A stretch of DNA of 47,264 nt from Streptomyces regalis (GTDB taxonomy: Bacteria; Actinomycetota; Actinomycetes; Streptomycetales; Streptomycetaceae): positions 1-47,264 of the forward strand of contig NZ_LLZG01000381.1 in assembly GCF_001509475.1 (NCBI RefSeq). Direction: 5' to 3'. The stretch's first letter is position 1. Every line of letters starts with the position of its first letter. The notes beneath the pieces are model-generated. The model did no database searches, was not told where the DNA came from, and saw only the letters and a list, made by a program, of their open reading frames with translations. Below are positions 16,609 to 24,758 of the stretch, piece by piece. Made by a program: the position numbers and the translations under genes.

Positions 16609-17472
16609 ATGGACGAGGCACGGGCGCGGGACGTACTGGCCGCGGCGGGAGTGGTGCCCGTCCCGGCGCGGGACGCGCGACTGCTCGCCCTGGGCGAGAA
16701 CGCGGTGTTCGCCGCCGGTGACCTGGTCGTCAAGGTGGGCCGTGACGCCGAACTCCTGGACCGGGCGCGGCGCGAACTGGATATCGCGGTGTGGCTGGCC
16801 GAGGCGGACGTACCGGCGGTGCGGGCGGCCGAGCCCAAGGCGCTGCTGGTGGAGGGGCACCCGGTGACCGTGTGGCACCGGCTGCCCGATCAGGTACGGC
16901 CCGCCGAGCCACGGGATTTGGCCGAACTGCTACGGGTCGTACACGCGTTGCCGGCGCCCTCCTTCGAACTGCCGCCCCGTGAGTTGCTGGGTGGCGTGGA
17001 GCGGTGGCTGCGGCTGGCGGGGGACGCGATCGATCCCGCCGACGCGGCGTATCTGCGGGAGCGGCGGGACGGGTTCGCGGCGGCTGCGGCGAGGCTGACG
17101 CCGCATGTGCCGCCGGGGCCGATTCATGGTGACGCCCTCCCTCGCAACGTCCACGTCGGCCCGGACGGACCGGTTCTCGTCGACCTGGAGACCTTCTCCG
17201 CGGATCTGCGGGAGCACGACCTGGTGGTGATGGCGCTCTCGCGGGATCGGTACGGGTTGCCTGCGGCGGCTTACGACTCGTTCGTCGAGGCGTACGGCTG
17301 GGATGTGCGGGAGTGGGAGGGGTGCTCGGTGCTGAGGGGGGCTCGGGAGACCGCCAGTTGTGCGTGGGTAGCTCAGCATGCGCCGAGCAATCCGAAGGCG
17401 TTGGTGGAGTTCGAGCGGCGGGTGGCGTCTTTGCGTGAGGGGGACGAGTCGGTGCGGTGGTATTCGTTCTGA
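16609..17472 (+). CDS. Aminoglycoside phosphotransferase-family protein
   Basis: A 287-residue APH/choline-kinase fold protein. The N-lobe has ALGENAVFAAGDLVVKVGR (nucleotide loop and Lys) and the C-lobe has GPIHGDALPRNVHVGPDG (Brenner's motif HGDxxxxN, intact) followed by PVLVDLETFSADLREHDLVVMAL (metal-binding Asp). It should phosphorylate a small molecule with ATP; the substrate is unknown and antibiotic resistance should not be assumed. I chose ATG 16609, preceded by GGAGG, over upstream starts that add Arg-rich low-quality sequence. Confidence 0.82.
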   Translation: MDEARARDVLAAAGVVPVPARDARLLALGENAVFAAGDLVVKVGRDAELLDRARRELDIAVWLAEADVPAVRAAEPKALLVEGHPVTVWHRLPDQVRPAEPRDLAELLRVVHALPAPSFELPPRELLGGVERWLRLAGDAIDPADAAYLRERRDGFAAAAARLTPHVPPGPIHGDALPRNVHVGPDGPVLVDLETFSADLREHDLVVMALSRDRYGLPAAAYDSFVEAYGWDVREWEGCSVLRGARETASCAWVAQHAPSNPKALVEFERRVASLREGDESVRWYSF

Positions 17473-17520
17473 CGCCTATGGTCCGGGGGACTGGTCGTTG
17501 CCGGGCGACTGCGGGTCCGA

Positions 17521-17583
17521 CGTGGCTGGTCGCGCCCACGCGGCGGAGCCGCAGATCGATACAGCCCCGCGCCCTTCAGGGCG
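17521..17583. repeat. Dispersed Streptomyces intergenic repeat with two hairpins
   Basis: The stretch reading GTGGCTGGTCGCGCCCACGC and then CAGCCCCGCGCCC is, from memory, a sequence found many times at gene ends in Streptomyces genomes. It contains GCGGC-GGA-GCCGC and CGCCC-TTCA-GGGCG hairpins and separates the convergent phosphotransferase and LysR genes. The LysR stop lies inside the second hairpin. It probably acts as a bidirectional terminator. Confidence 0.55.
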
Positions 17584-18499
17584 TCACCGTATCGCCGGTT
17601 TCTCGGCTCTGGACGCTGCGCGCGGCGCGGCCCAGCTCGGCCAGTACAGCACGGACGGCCGACCTGGCCGTGCGCTCGGGGCGGTACAGGGCGTCGATGT
17701 GGCGTCTTGCCTGGACTCCGCTGAGGGGCCGCAGGGCCAGCGCCGGATGCGGGCGCATCGTCCAGCGTGGCATCAGGGCCAGGCCCCCGCCGGCCGCCAC
17801 GACCTCGGCCACCACCGCGAACTCGTTGATGCGGTGGGCCAGATGGAGTCGGCGTCCGGCCGCGGCGGCGATGGCTTCGATGACCGCCAGGACCGGGAAG
17901 CCGTCGTGCACGGTGATCCACTGCTCCTCGGCCACGTCGCGTGGGGTGACGCGGCGCTTGGCCGCGAGCGGGTGATCGACGGGCATCGCCACGTCCAGCG
18001 GCTCGCGCAGCAAGGTCGTCGCGGTCACCGTGTCCGGCCACGGCGGGGCGTGTTCCAGGCGGTGGGCCAGGACGATGTCGTACTCCCGGGTGAGCCGGGG
18101 GAAGCCCTCCTGCGGTACGTCCTCGTCGGCCAGTCTCGGCACCGGCTTGCCCGGCCCGGCCAGCGCACGGATCAGCAGCGGGAAGAAGGCCGTGGCCGCG
18201 CTGTCGAACGCCGCCACCGACACCTCGCCGTCCGGCCGCTCGAGGAACTCCTCGACCGTGTGCCGCGCCCGCGCCAGCGCCGTCTCCACCTCGACGGCCG
18301 CTCCCGCCAGCGCCCGTCCGGCGTCGGTGAGCACCAGCCGACGCCCCTGGCGTTCGGTGAGCGGCACCGGGATCGCGCGCTGCAGCAGCCGTAGCTGCTG
18401 GGAGATCGCCGACGGCGTCACCAGCAGCGCCTCGGCGACCGCCGTCACACTGCCCAGTTCGTCTAGCTCCCGCAGGATCCTCAGCTGGCGTTCGTCCAT
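17576..18499 (-). CDS. LysR family transcriptional regulator
   Basis: A 307-residue regulator. The N-terminal winged helix-turn-helix reads LRILRELDELGSVTAVAEAL followed by VTPSAISQQLRLLQRAI, and the linker helix leads to a periplasmic-binding-protein-like effector domain from about residue 90 (VSVAAFDSAATAFFPLLIRA). It is divergent from the EamA exporter; the 18500-18591 gap holds a TTCTAAA-N7-TTTAGAA inverted repeat fitting a LysR box. It most likely controls that exporter and itself. Effector unknown. Confidence 0.92.
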   Translation of the reverse strand: MDERQLRILRELDELGSVTAVAEALLVTPSAISQQLRLLQRAIPVPLTERQGRRLVLTDAGRALAGAAVEVETALARARHTVEEFLERPDGEVSVAAFDSAATAFFPLLIRALAGPGKPVPRLADEDVPQEGFPRLTREYDIVLAHRLEHAPPWPDTVTATTLLREPLDVAMPVDHPLAAKRRVTPRDVAEEQWITVHDGFPVLAVIEAIAAAAGRRLHLAHRINEFAVVAEVVAAGGGLALMPRWTMRPHPALALRPLSGVQARRHIDALYRPERTARSAVRAVLAELGRAARSVQSRETGDTVTP

Positions 18500-18526
18500 C
18501 GCCTCAGTGTAGGGACGATGTAGGGC

Positions 18527-18547
18527 TTCTAAATGATCGTTTTAGAA
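18527..18547. promoter_or_regulatory. LysR-type operator between regulator and exporter
   Basis: TTCTAAA (18527-18533) and TTTAGAA (18541-18547) form a perfect inverted repeat with a 7-nt spacer, an A/T-rich island in GC-rich DNA. The spacing and the divergent LysR/exporter context fit a LysR binding site. Confidence 0.65.
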
Positions 18548-18591
18548 AGTGGTACTGGGCTTCAGGAACGCCTTCGGTGCACCGTGGGTGC

Positions 18592-19644
18592 GTGTCCGAC
18601 TTCCGCCGTACCGATGCGGTACTCCTCCTTGTCGCGCTCGTCTGGGGTTCCAGCTATCTGTCGGCCCAGACGGCCACTGCCGCGCTCCCCGTCCTGCTGG
18701 TGCTGTTCGCCCGCTACGCCCTCTCCGCGCTCGCCTGCCTCGGCGTCGTCGCCTCCCGCGGTCGCGGGCCGCGCCGGTGGACGCGGGCCGAACTGCGGGC
18801 CGGTGTGCCCCTGGGGTTGACCCAGGCCGCGGTCCTGCTCGTGGAGACGTACGGCGTCGCCCACACCAGTGCCGCCAACGCCGGGCTCATCATCAGCCTG
18901 ACCATCGTCCTCACCCCGCTCCTCGATCGCGGCGGCCACCGCGGCACGCTGCCCGGCTCCTTCTTCGCCGCGACCGGCGTGTGCGTCCTGGCGGTCGGGC
19001 TGCTCATGTCCGGCAACGGCTTCCACGCGCCCCGCCTCGGCGACCTGCTGATGCTCGGCGCCGCGCTGATCCGGGCCGGGCATGTCGTACTGGTCGGCCG
19101 CTTCACCACCGGGCGGGCGATCCGCCCCCTGCACCTGACGACCGTGCAGACCCTCGTCGGCACGGCCCTGTTCCTGCCTGCCGCCGCCCACGACCTGCCG
19201 GCGCTGGCTCACGCCGCCCCGGCCACGTGGGCCCAGCTGGTCTATCTCGCCCTGTTCTGCAGTGTGTTCGCCTTCCTCGCCCAGACCTGGGCCGTGCAGC
19301 GCACCTCCGCCAGCCGGGCCAGCCTGCTGCTGGGCACGGAGCCGGTCTGGGCCGTCGCGGTGGGCATCGCGCTCGGCGGTGAGCACCTCACCGCGCTCAC
19401 CGGCCTCGGGGCGGCCCTGATGGTCGCCGGCACGTACTGGGGGCAGGCGGTGGAACGGGCGCACCGCAGCGCACCGGAACCCCGGCTTCCCTCACCCCAC
19501 GCCTCACCCCATCTCCCGGCCCACCCCCTCGACGGGGGCTCCGCAGACAAGGACTCCGCATGTCCGACCGCGCCCACGACGAAGACACCCACGACGACGG
19601 CACCCAGCACGAACCCACCCAGCACGACACTTACGACCACCTGA
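18592..19644 (+). CDS. EamA/DMT-family exporter with a Thr/Pro-rich tail
   Basis: A 350-residue ten-helix transporter with two EamA repeats. Helix 1 reads AVLLLVALVWGSSYLSAQTA, the second repeat begins LGDLLMLGAALIRAGHVVLV, and the last membrane segment contains LGGEHLTALTGLGAALMVAG. Members export amino acids or other metabolites. I prefer GTG 18592 (MSDFRRTDAV); GTG 18577 is also open. After the last helix a tail of about 60 residues rich in Pro/Thr runs through the start of the next gene, an 85-bp out-of-phase overlap. Divergent LysR control is likely. Confidence 0.85.
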   Translation: MSDFRRTDAVLLLVALVWGSSYLSAQTATAALPVLLVLFARYALSALACLGVVASRGRGPRRWTRAELRAGVPLGLTQAAVLLVETYGVAHTSAANAGLIISLTIVLTPLLDRGGHRGTLPGSFFAATGVCVLAVGLLMSGNGFHAPRLGDLLMLGAALIRAGHVVLVGRFTTGRAIRPLHLTTVQTLVGTALFLPAAAHDLPALAHAAPATWAQLVYLALFCSVFAFLAQTWAVQRTSASRASLLLGTEPVWAVAVGIALGGEHLTALTGLGAALMVAGTYWGQAVERAHRSAPEPRLPSPHASPHLPAHPLDGGSADKDSACPTAPTTKTPTTTAPSTNPPSTTLTTT

Positions 19645-20111
19645 TCTCCCTGCTCGACTCCTCCTCCGTCGACCACCGCCTCATCGACCACGAGCCCGAG
19701 GGCGCCACCGAGGCCGTCTGCGCGCTGCGCGGGCACCCGGCCTCCGAGGCCGCGAAGTGCATCGTGCTGCGGGTCAAGGTGGACCGCCGCACAACGCGTC
19801 ACGTCCTCGCGGTCGTCCCCGGAGACCGACGGGTGGATCTGGACGCCGTCCGGGCGCTGTTCGCCGCGCGCTACGTCGGCTTCAGCGAGCCGGAGACGGC
19901 CGAGCGGCTGGCCCGCGCCGTCCCCGGCACCGTCCTGCCGTTCAGCTTCGACCCCGACCTCGAACTGGTCGCCGATCCGGATGTCGTGGCCCAGCCGAAG
20001 CTGTACTTCAACGCGGCCCGGCTCGACCGCTCGCTGTGCATCTCGGGCGCCGATTACGAGCGGCTGGCCAAGCCCCGCATCGAGCGCATCGCGAGCCCTG
20101 CGACGACGTGA
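19560..20111 (+). CDS. YbaK/ProX-type aminoacyl-tRNA deacylase domain protein
   Basis: A 183-residue protein with the YbaK/EbsC editing fold: DHRLIDHEPEGATEAVCALRG, EAAKCIVLRVKVDRR (the conserved Lys used to clear Cys or Ala from tRNA-Pro), then RYVGFSEPETAERL and the glycine-poor GTVLPFSFDPDLELVADPDV segment. The first 25 residues are Asp/His/Thr-rich and lie out of phase inside the EamA gene. The ATG at 19560 has a weak GGA upstream; a later start near residue 25 is possible. It probably hydrolyses mischarged aminoacyl-tRNA or a related ester in the cytoplasm. Confidence 0.85.
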   Translation: MSDRAHDEDTHDDGTQHEPTQHDTYDHLISLLDSSSVDHRLIDHEPEGATEAVCALRGHPASEAAKCIVLRVKVDRRTTRHVLAVVPGDRRVDLDAVRALFAARYVGFSEPETAERLARAVPGTVLPFSFDPDLELVADPDVVAQPKLYFNAARLDRSLCISGADYERLAKPRIERIASPATT

Positions 20112-20303
20112 CGCAGGACGCCGCAGGGGGTGGACCGGTGCGCGGCCAACGGCAGCTCCCCGCAGCGGCGTGGTGGACGACACCGCCCGGCAGAACTCGG
20201 ATGACGAGCAGCCACGCCCTGACTTGCCTGCGGCCCGCCCGGCGAGACCGCGTGACGGTCGGCACCGAGCCCCGCCCAGGACCGGCACATGTCCCGCCCG
20301 GGA

Positions 20304-21026
20304 TCAGACCGTCTCGTCGGCATGCTCCCGCAAGGGCCACGTCCCGTCGACCACCGCTGTCGCATCGCCCTTGCGGCGCAGGAAGTTCTGGAAGTCCGCC
20401 GCCCACTCGGCGTACCACTCGATCTGGCGGCGGTGCAGCTCCGCCGGGCCGAGGGCCGCGACCTTGGGGTGGCGGGCGGCTATCGCGCAGGCCAGCCGGG
20501 CCGCGGCGAGCGCGTCGGCGGAGGCGTCGTGCGCGGAGTCGAGCGAGATGCCGTACTCCCGGCAGACCGCTTCGAGGTTGCGCTTGCCTCGGCGGTAGCG
20601 GTCGGCCCAGCGGTCGATGGTGTACGGGTCGATGACCGGGGCGGGATCCAGGCCGCCCAGGCGGTCGCGCAGGGACGGCAGTCCGTACCGCCGCAGTTCG
20701 GCGGAGAGCAGGCTCAGATCGAAGGCCGCGTTATAGGCGACGACCGGTACGCCTGTCCTCCAGTACGCCACGAGGACGTCGGCGATGGCGTCCGCCACCT
20801 GGTCGGCCGGGTGGCCCTCGGCGGCCGCACGCTCATTGCTGATGCCGTGGACCGCGACCGCGTCCGGCGGGATCTCCACGCCCGGATCCGCCAGCCACTC
20901 CTTGTGCCCTAGGGTCTGCCCGTCCCTGACCTCGATCACGGCCCCCGTGACGATGCGCGCCTCGCGCGGATCGGTCCCGGTCGTCTCCAGGTCGAAGCCG
21001 ATCAGCAGCTCCCGGTGCCAGCCCAT
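20304..21026 (-). CDS. DnaQ-like 3'-5' exonuclease (DEDD superfamily)
   Basis: A 240-residue exonuclease. Motif I is LLIGFDLETTGTDPREARIV (Asp-x-Glu), motif II is VVAYNAAFDLSLLSAELRR, and motif III is SAHDASADALAAARLA with His-x4-Asp, i.e. the DEDDh set of the DNA polymerase III epsilon family. It would remove nucleotides from 3' ends using two metal ions, in DNA repair or RNA turnover. I chose ATG 21026, with GAAGGGGGA upstream, over an upstream in-frame start. It is convergent with the YbaK gene; the 192-bp gap between them shows nothing I can name. Confidence 0.9.
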   Translation of the reverse strand: MGWHRELLIGFDLETTGTDPREARIVTGAVIEVRDGQTLGHKEWLADPGVEIPPDAVAVHGISNERAAAEGHPADQVADAIADVLVAYWRTGVPVVAYNAAFDLSLLSAELRRYGLPSLRDRLGGLDPAPVIDPYTIDRWADRYRRGKRNLEAVCREYGISLDSAHDASADALAAARLACAIAARHPKVAALGPAELHRRQIEWYAEWAADFQNFLRRKGDATAVVDGTWPLREHADETV

Positions 21027-21147
21027 GGGCGGTCCCCCTTCTTGGTGGTGCTTTCCCCCAGTGGTCTCCACCCTCCCATGCGCCACTGACAATCAGAGGA
21101 CCGCATTCCGCTTCCGCGACGCGACAGCGCTTCCGCAGGGGGACAGT

Positions 21148-22386
21148 TCAGGACACCGGCCGCGAATCAGCCCACATCAGCTCGAACTCCTCGCGGTATG
21201 TCGGGAAAAGCCCACTTGGGTCGATCTCCTCCGACTTGACCACCCTGCTGCCGTTGCGCAGCACCAGGGCCGGCGCCTCCAGCCCTCGTGTGCGCCGCAG
21301 ATAGGACTGCACGATCGCGATGCCGTCGGAGCCGTCGCCGTCCACGAGATACGCGGTGAAGCGGGGCGTCTCGTCGAAGACCTGGATCTCGAAGGCACCG
21401 GGATCCCGCAGCCGGGACCGCACCCGGCGCATGTGCAGGATGTTCATCTCGACGGCCCGGCTCAGCTCGCCCCGCTTGATGCCGAGTTCGCGCTCGCGCC
21501 GCTTCACCGCGCTGGAGGCCGGGTTCAGGAACAGCAGCCGCACCCGGCAGCCGGACTCGGCGAGGCGCACCAGGCGTCGCCCCGAGAAGTTCTGTACGAG
21601 CAGGTTGAGGCCGATACCGATGGCGTCGAGCCGGCGTGCGCCGCCGAAGATGTCCTCGGCCGGGAACTGGCGCAGCAGTCGTACCCGGTCGGGGTGCACG
21701 GCGACCACGTCGGCGTACCGGTCGCCGACCAGGTCCTCGACCGCGTCGACGGGCAGCCGGCGCGCGGAGGGTACGTCTCCGCCCGCGCCGAGAATCTCGA
21801 GCAGACGTGCCGAGGCCCGCTCGGCCTGGTTCAGGACCGCCTCGGACAGGGCGCGGTTGCGCGAGACGACGTTCCGGGTCACTTCGAGTTCGTCCAGGGC
21901 GAGTTCGACGTCCCGGCGGTCGTCGATGTACGGCTCGAAGCACGGCCAGTGCTGCACCATCAGCTCGCGCAGCTGCGGCAGCGTGAGGAAGCTGAGGACG
22001 TTGTCGTCGGCCGGGTCGAGCAAGTAGCCCTTGCGGCGGCTGACTTCGCGTACGGCGACCGCGCGCTGGACCCACTCCTGGCCGGCCGGTCCGGCCGCGG
22101 CCACGACCCACTCGTCGCCGTGGACGGGTTCATAGATGGGGCGCAGAACAGCGGCCACGACCGCGCGCAGCCGCTGTTCGACGAGGTTCAGCCAGATGTA
22201 GGCCCGGCCGGCCCGCTGGGCGCGCGTACGCACCTCGCGCCAGGCGTCGGTGTCCCAGTCCAGCTCCGGGCCGATGGAGTTGGTCTCCATCGGCCTGGCC
22301 AGGGACACCGCACCGGGTGGGACGTCTGTGGAGTTCCCCTCGTGACTCTCGTCACCAGGGGGCAACTCCAGCCCTCCCGAGCCCAC
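21148..22386 (-). CDS. SAV2148-type HEPN domain protein
   Basis: A 412-residue cytoplasmic protein recognised as the actinobacterial SAV2148 family. It begins VGSGGLELPPGDE and includes GPELDWDTDAWREVRTRAQR, RAYIWLNLVEQRLRAVVAAVL and PIYEPVHGDEWVVAAAGP. The helical middle has the HEPN-like LDELEVTRNVVSRNRALSEA. A C-terminal domain (about 230-400, SGCRVRLLFLNPASSAVKRR) looks like the DUF5919-type fold seen in this family. HEPN proteins are often RNases, but I do not see a clean R-x4-6-H catalytic motif. GTG 22386 is chosen by family resemblance; ATG 22290 is the alternative. Function unknown. Confidence 0.82.
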   Translation of the reverse strand: MGSGGLELPPGDESHEGNSTDVPPGAVSLARPMETNSIGPELDWDTDAWREVRTRAQRAGRAYIWLNLVEQRLRAVVAAVLRPIYEPVHGDEWVVAAAGPAGQEWVQRAVAVREVSRRKGYLLDPADDNVLSFLTLPQLRELMVQHWPCFEPYIDDRRDVELALDELEVTRNVVSRNRALSEAVLNQAERASARLLEILGAGGDVPSARRLPVDAVEDLVGDRYADVVAVHPDRVRLLRQFPAEDIFGGARRLDAIGIGLNLLVQNFSGRRLVRLAESGCRVRLLFLNPASSAVKRRERELGIKRGELSRAVEMNILHMRRVRSRLRDPGAFEIQVFDETPRFTAYLVDGDGSDGIAIVQSYLRRTRGLEAPALVLRNGSRVVKSEEIDPSGLFPTYREEFELMWADSRPVS

Positions 22387-22489
22387 CCGCGCACCGCCTT
22401 CCGCTCCCCCGAGCACTCCCCGTCCCAACGATCAAGGAAGGGTACTCCGGGAGCGGTCGGCGGTGCAGCCGGATGGACAGGGTCGTTTC

Positions 22490-23800
22490 TCAACTACGGG
22501 GCCGCCAGTGCCCGTTCTGCCAGGCGAGCTCGCTGGGAGTGAGCGGATTCATAGCGGTGACATCCCGCGGGACGATGGAGAATCCCTGCCAGTGGACCGG
22601 CATGGGCTGCTGGTCCTCGTCGCGCGCGATGTGGTGGAAGCCCACGTTCATCCACACGATCGGATGCGTGAGGTTCTGGCCGCCCACCCACTTGTCGACA
22701 TTCTTCGGATGGGTGTTCGCGCAACCCGGGTTGTTCGTGGCGAACTTCTCGCACTTGTTGTACTCGGTGAAGTACATGTCGTGCTTGGTGAAGCTGCGGC
22801 CCGGGTACTTCGTGGTGGCGCCGGGGACGATCTCGTACGACCGTGCGTGGCCGTCCTTGTTCTTGCCGGTCGCACTGACCATGCGCCACCAGCGGTAGGC
22901 CTTGGCGTCGCCCGCGAGCTCCTTGGTGATTTTGGTGCGGGTCGTCTTGATCTTCGAGGCCTGGTCACCGGCGGCGGGCGCGGTCACGGCCGAGTCGTAC
23001 TGCTCGATCCGGTTCTTGGAGGAGCCGTCGAGGCCGAAGTCGAGCCGCCAGAAGACGTTGTGGCTGTGGCTGGTGGCCTTGGCCGCGTTGCCCTTGCCGA
23101 TGGGCCAGCCACGGCCGTCACCGGCGTCGTAGTCGTCGAAGGAGAGGCTGCCGGTCGCGCCGACGTTCATGGTGACCGTGCCGTCGTCCTGGAAGCGCCA
23201 CTCGGTCATGTACTCGTACCAGCCGACCTGGTTGACCGTGTAGACGAGCAGGTCCTTGCTCTGGGCCTGGTAGACCTTGTTCGCGGTGTCGCCCTGCATG
23301 CGGTAGGCGTGGCCGCGCGCGCGGGTGGTGGTGCACAGGCCCTTGACGTTCGGGTCCTGCCAGGCCTCCGGGACCTTGACGGTCTTGATGGTGCCGCCGG
23401 GGCACTCACCGGGCGCCAGGTTCATCAGCCCCTGGGCGAAGCCGAAGCCCGTCAGGTCGTCGTACTCGACGCTGCCGTCGTCGTACGGGACGTGGATCTG
23501 GCCGAGCCTGGCGCTGTTGAGGACCTTGATCGGCTTGGTCTCGCCCTTGGGCTGGTAGGAGATGTTCTCCAGGACGAGCCCTGCCTTGCCGTCGTAACGC
23601 CAGCACATCCGCCAGGTCGTGCCGCCGGTGAGCTTCTGCTCGATGCGGTAGTTGGCGCTGCACTCGGCGGCCGCCGCGGCGGCGTTCCTCGGCTGGGCGT
23701 TGGCCGGCCCCGCGCCGGTCGTCGCACCGGCGGCCAGAGCGGCCACGGACAGGCCCACGGCCGCGCCCTTACGGGCACGGCTCATTCTGTTCACGCGCAT
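22490..23800 (-). CDS. Copper amine oxidase catalytic domain (D4 only), secreted
   Basis: A 436-residue secreted protein. Signal peptide: residues 1 to about 36 (RKGAAVGLSVAALAAGATTGA). The rest follows only the D4 domain of copper amine oxidases, which oxidise primary amines to aldehydes with H2O2 and NH3. VPYDDGSVEYDD supplies the catalytic-base Asp115; QVGWYEYMTEWRF places Tyr195 where topaquinone forms; HSH (245-247) and His390 in HHIARDEDQQPMPV match the three copper ligands. The Asn normally before the Tyr is Trp194. The usual D2-D3 domains are absent and are encoded by the gene 70 bp upstream. Start ATG 23800 has AGAGGAG ten nt upstream. Confidence 0.85.
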   Translation of the reverse strand: MRVNRMSRARKGAAVGLSVAALAAGATTGAGPANAQPRNAAAAAAECSANYRIEQKLTGGTTWRMCWRYDGKAGLVLENISYQPKGETKPIKVLNSARLGQIHVPYDDGSVEYDDLTGFGFAQGLMNLAPGECPGGTIKTVKVPEAWQDPNVKGLCTTTRARGHAYRMQGDTANKVYQAQSKDLLVYTVNQVGWYEYMTEWRFQDDGTVTMNVGATGSLSFDDYDAGDGRGWPIGKGNAAKATSHSHNVFWRLDFGLDGSSKNRIEQYDSAVTAPAAGDQASKIKTTRTKITKELAGDAKAYRWWRMVSATGKNKDGHARSYEIVPGATTKYPGRSFTKHDMYFTEYNKCEKFATNNPGCANTHPKNVDKWVGGQNLTHPIVWMNVGFHHIARDEDQQPMPVHWQGFSIVPRDVTAMNPLTPSELAWQNGHWRPRS

Positions 23801-23870
23801 GAAGAAGTGACTCCTCTTACGGGAGGTGCAAGTACAAGGGTGTGGGTTGGAAAGGTGAACGGACGGCCGC

Positions 23871-24686
23871 TCAGCCGATGTCGAGCTTGGCGACCTTGCG
23901 GGCGCTCAGGTCGATCACGAAGGACCGGGCGTCGATCCAGGGCCCGTTCTTGACCTTCGGGAACAGCCGCACGCACCGGTGTTCGCCGCACTTGTCGAGT
24001 ACGGCGGGCTGGGCGCCCGGAGCCGCCCGGTACACGGCGCCGTTGAGCAGCAGCTGGTCCGGGGAGGTGAGCTCCTTGCCGGTGGCGTCCTTGAAGTCCG
24101 CCTTCATGCCCGCGCCCAGCGGGTCGGCGATCAGCAGCTTGGCCGCCTCCGTGTACTCGGCACGGCTCAGCGGCGGCTGGACGCCGTGCTCGGTGACGGT
24201 CTGCTCGATCTTCCCGGTGTCGAGGTTGACCGTCCTGGTGACGAGCGCGTCGGCCTTGTAGTCGTAGAACGTCACCTCGGCCCGGCGCGGCGCGCTCGGG
24301 GCGTCCAGCTCGTCGGCCTCCGGTTCGGCAAGGTCGACGCCGACGCGCTGCGGACCGCGGTCGCCCTCGACGTTCTCGCCGGCGTTGCGCATCTGCGGGC
24401 TCGCCGCGAGCTTCGCGGCCCGGTCCATCTCGTCGTCGGTCAGCGGGTCGTTGCCCGTTCCCTTGTCACCCTCGCTCGGGGCCTCCTCGACGACGCCCGG
24501 AGGCACCGCAGCGGCCCCCTGTCCCTGGGCCGCCTGCTGAGCGGCCTGGCTCGCGTTGTCTCCTGCCGTGTCGTCGGCCCCCGCCGTCCCCGGCAGGGTG
24601 ATCCCGACCATCACGGCCGTTCCGGCCACCGCAATGGCCGCACCTGCCACCACCTTGCCCAGATGGCGGTGCACTATCTTGCGCAC
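23871..24686 (-). CDS. Copper amine oxidase N-terminal D2-D3 domains as a separate secreted protein
   Basis: A 271-residue secreted protein with a signal peptide (residues 1 to about 37) and an Ala/Gln-rich linker. From residue 81 it follows the D2 and D3 domains of copper amine oxidases: PLTDDEMDRAAKLAA, RVGVDLAEPEADEL, RRAEVTFYDYKADALVTRTV, PPLSRAEYTEAAKLLIADPL. It ends RSFVIDLSARKVAKLDIG, matching the last D3 strand (VDVVSKEVTRVIDTG in the Arthrobacter enzyme as I recall it). The stop therefore falls at the D3/D4 linker, and the catalytic D4 domain is the next gene. Start GTG 24686 has GGGGGAAG upstream. The pair probably forms one enzyme outside the cell. Confidence 0.8.
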   Translation of the reverse strand: MRKIVHRHLGKVVAGAAIAVAGTAVMVGITLPGTAGADDTAGDNASQAAQQAAQGQGAAAVPPGVVEEAPSEGDKGTGNDPLTDDEMDRAAKLAASPQMRNAGENVEGDRGPQRVGVDLAEPEADELDAPSAPRRAEVTFYDYKADALVTRTVNLDTGKIEQTVTEHGVQPPLSRAEYTEAAKLLIADPLGAGMKADFKDATGKELTSPDQLLLNGAVYRAAPGAQPAVLDKCGEHRCVRLFPKVKNGPWIDARSFVIDLSARKVAKLDIG

Positions 24687-24696
24687 ATCTTCCCCC

Positions 24697-24758
24697 TACT
24701 CCCCGTACGTCCCCGGGAGTACGTGTCTGCCCCACTGGTTTCGGCATACCTCGTATGC
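24697..24758. promoter_or_regulatory. Two inverted repeats between the amine oxidase genes and glgX
   Basis: Two inverted repeats lie in the divergent promoter region: TACTCCC (24697-24703) with GGGAGTA (24715-24721), and the perfect GCATAC-CTC-GTATGC (24744-24758), the latter flanked by ACTGGT direct repeats. Either could be an operator for the amine oxidase pair or for glgX. No adjacent regulator gene suggests which. Confidence 0.45.

Noticed and set aside
20112..20303. A possible gene or RNA between the YbaK and exonuclease genes
   Set aside because: Minus-strand frames here are Arg/Pro-rich shadows and no cloverleaf or riboswitch fold was seen.
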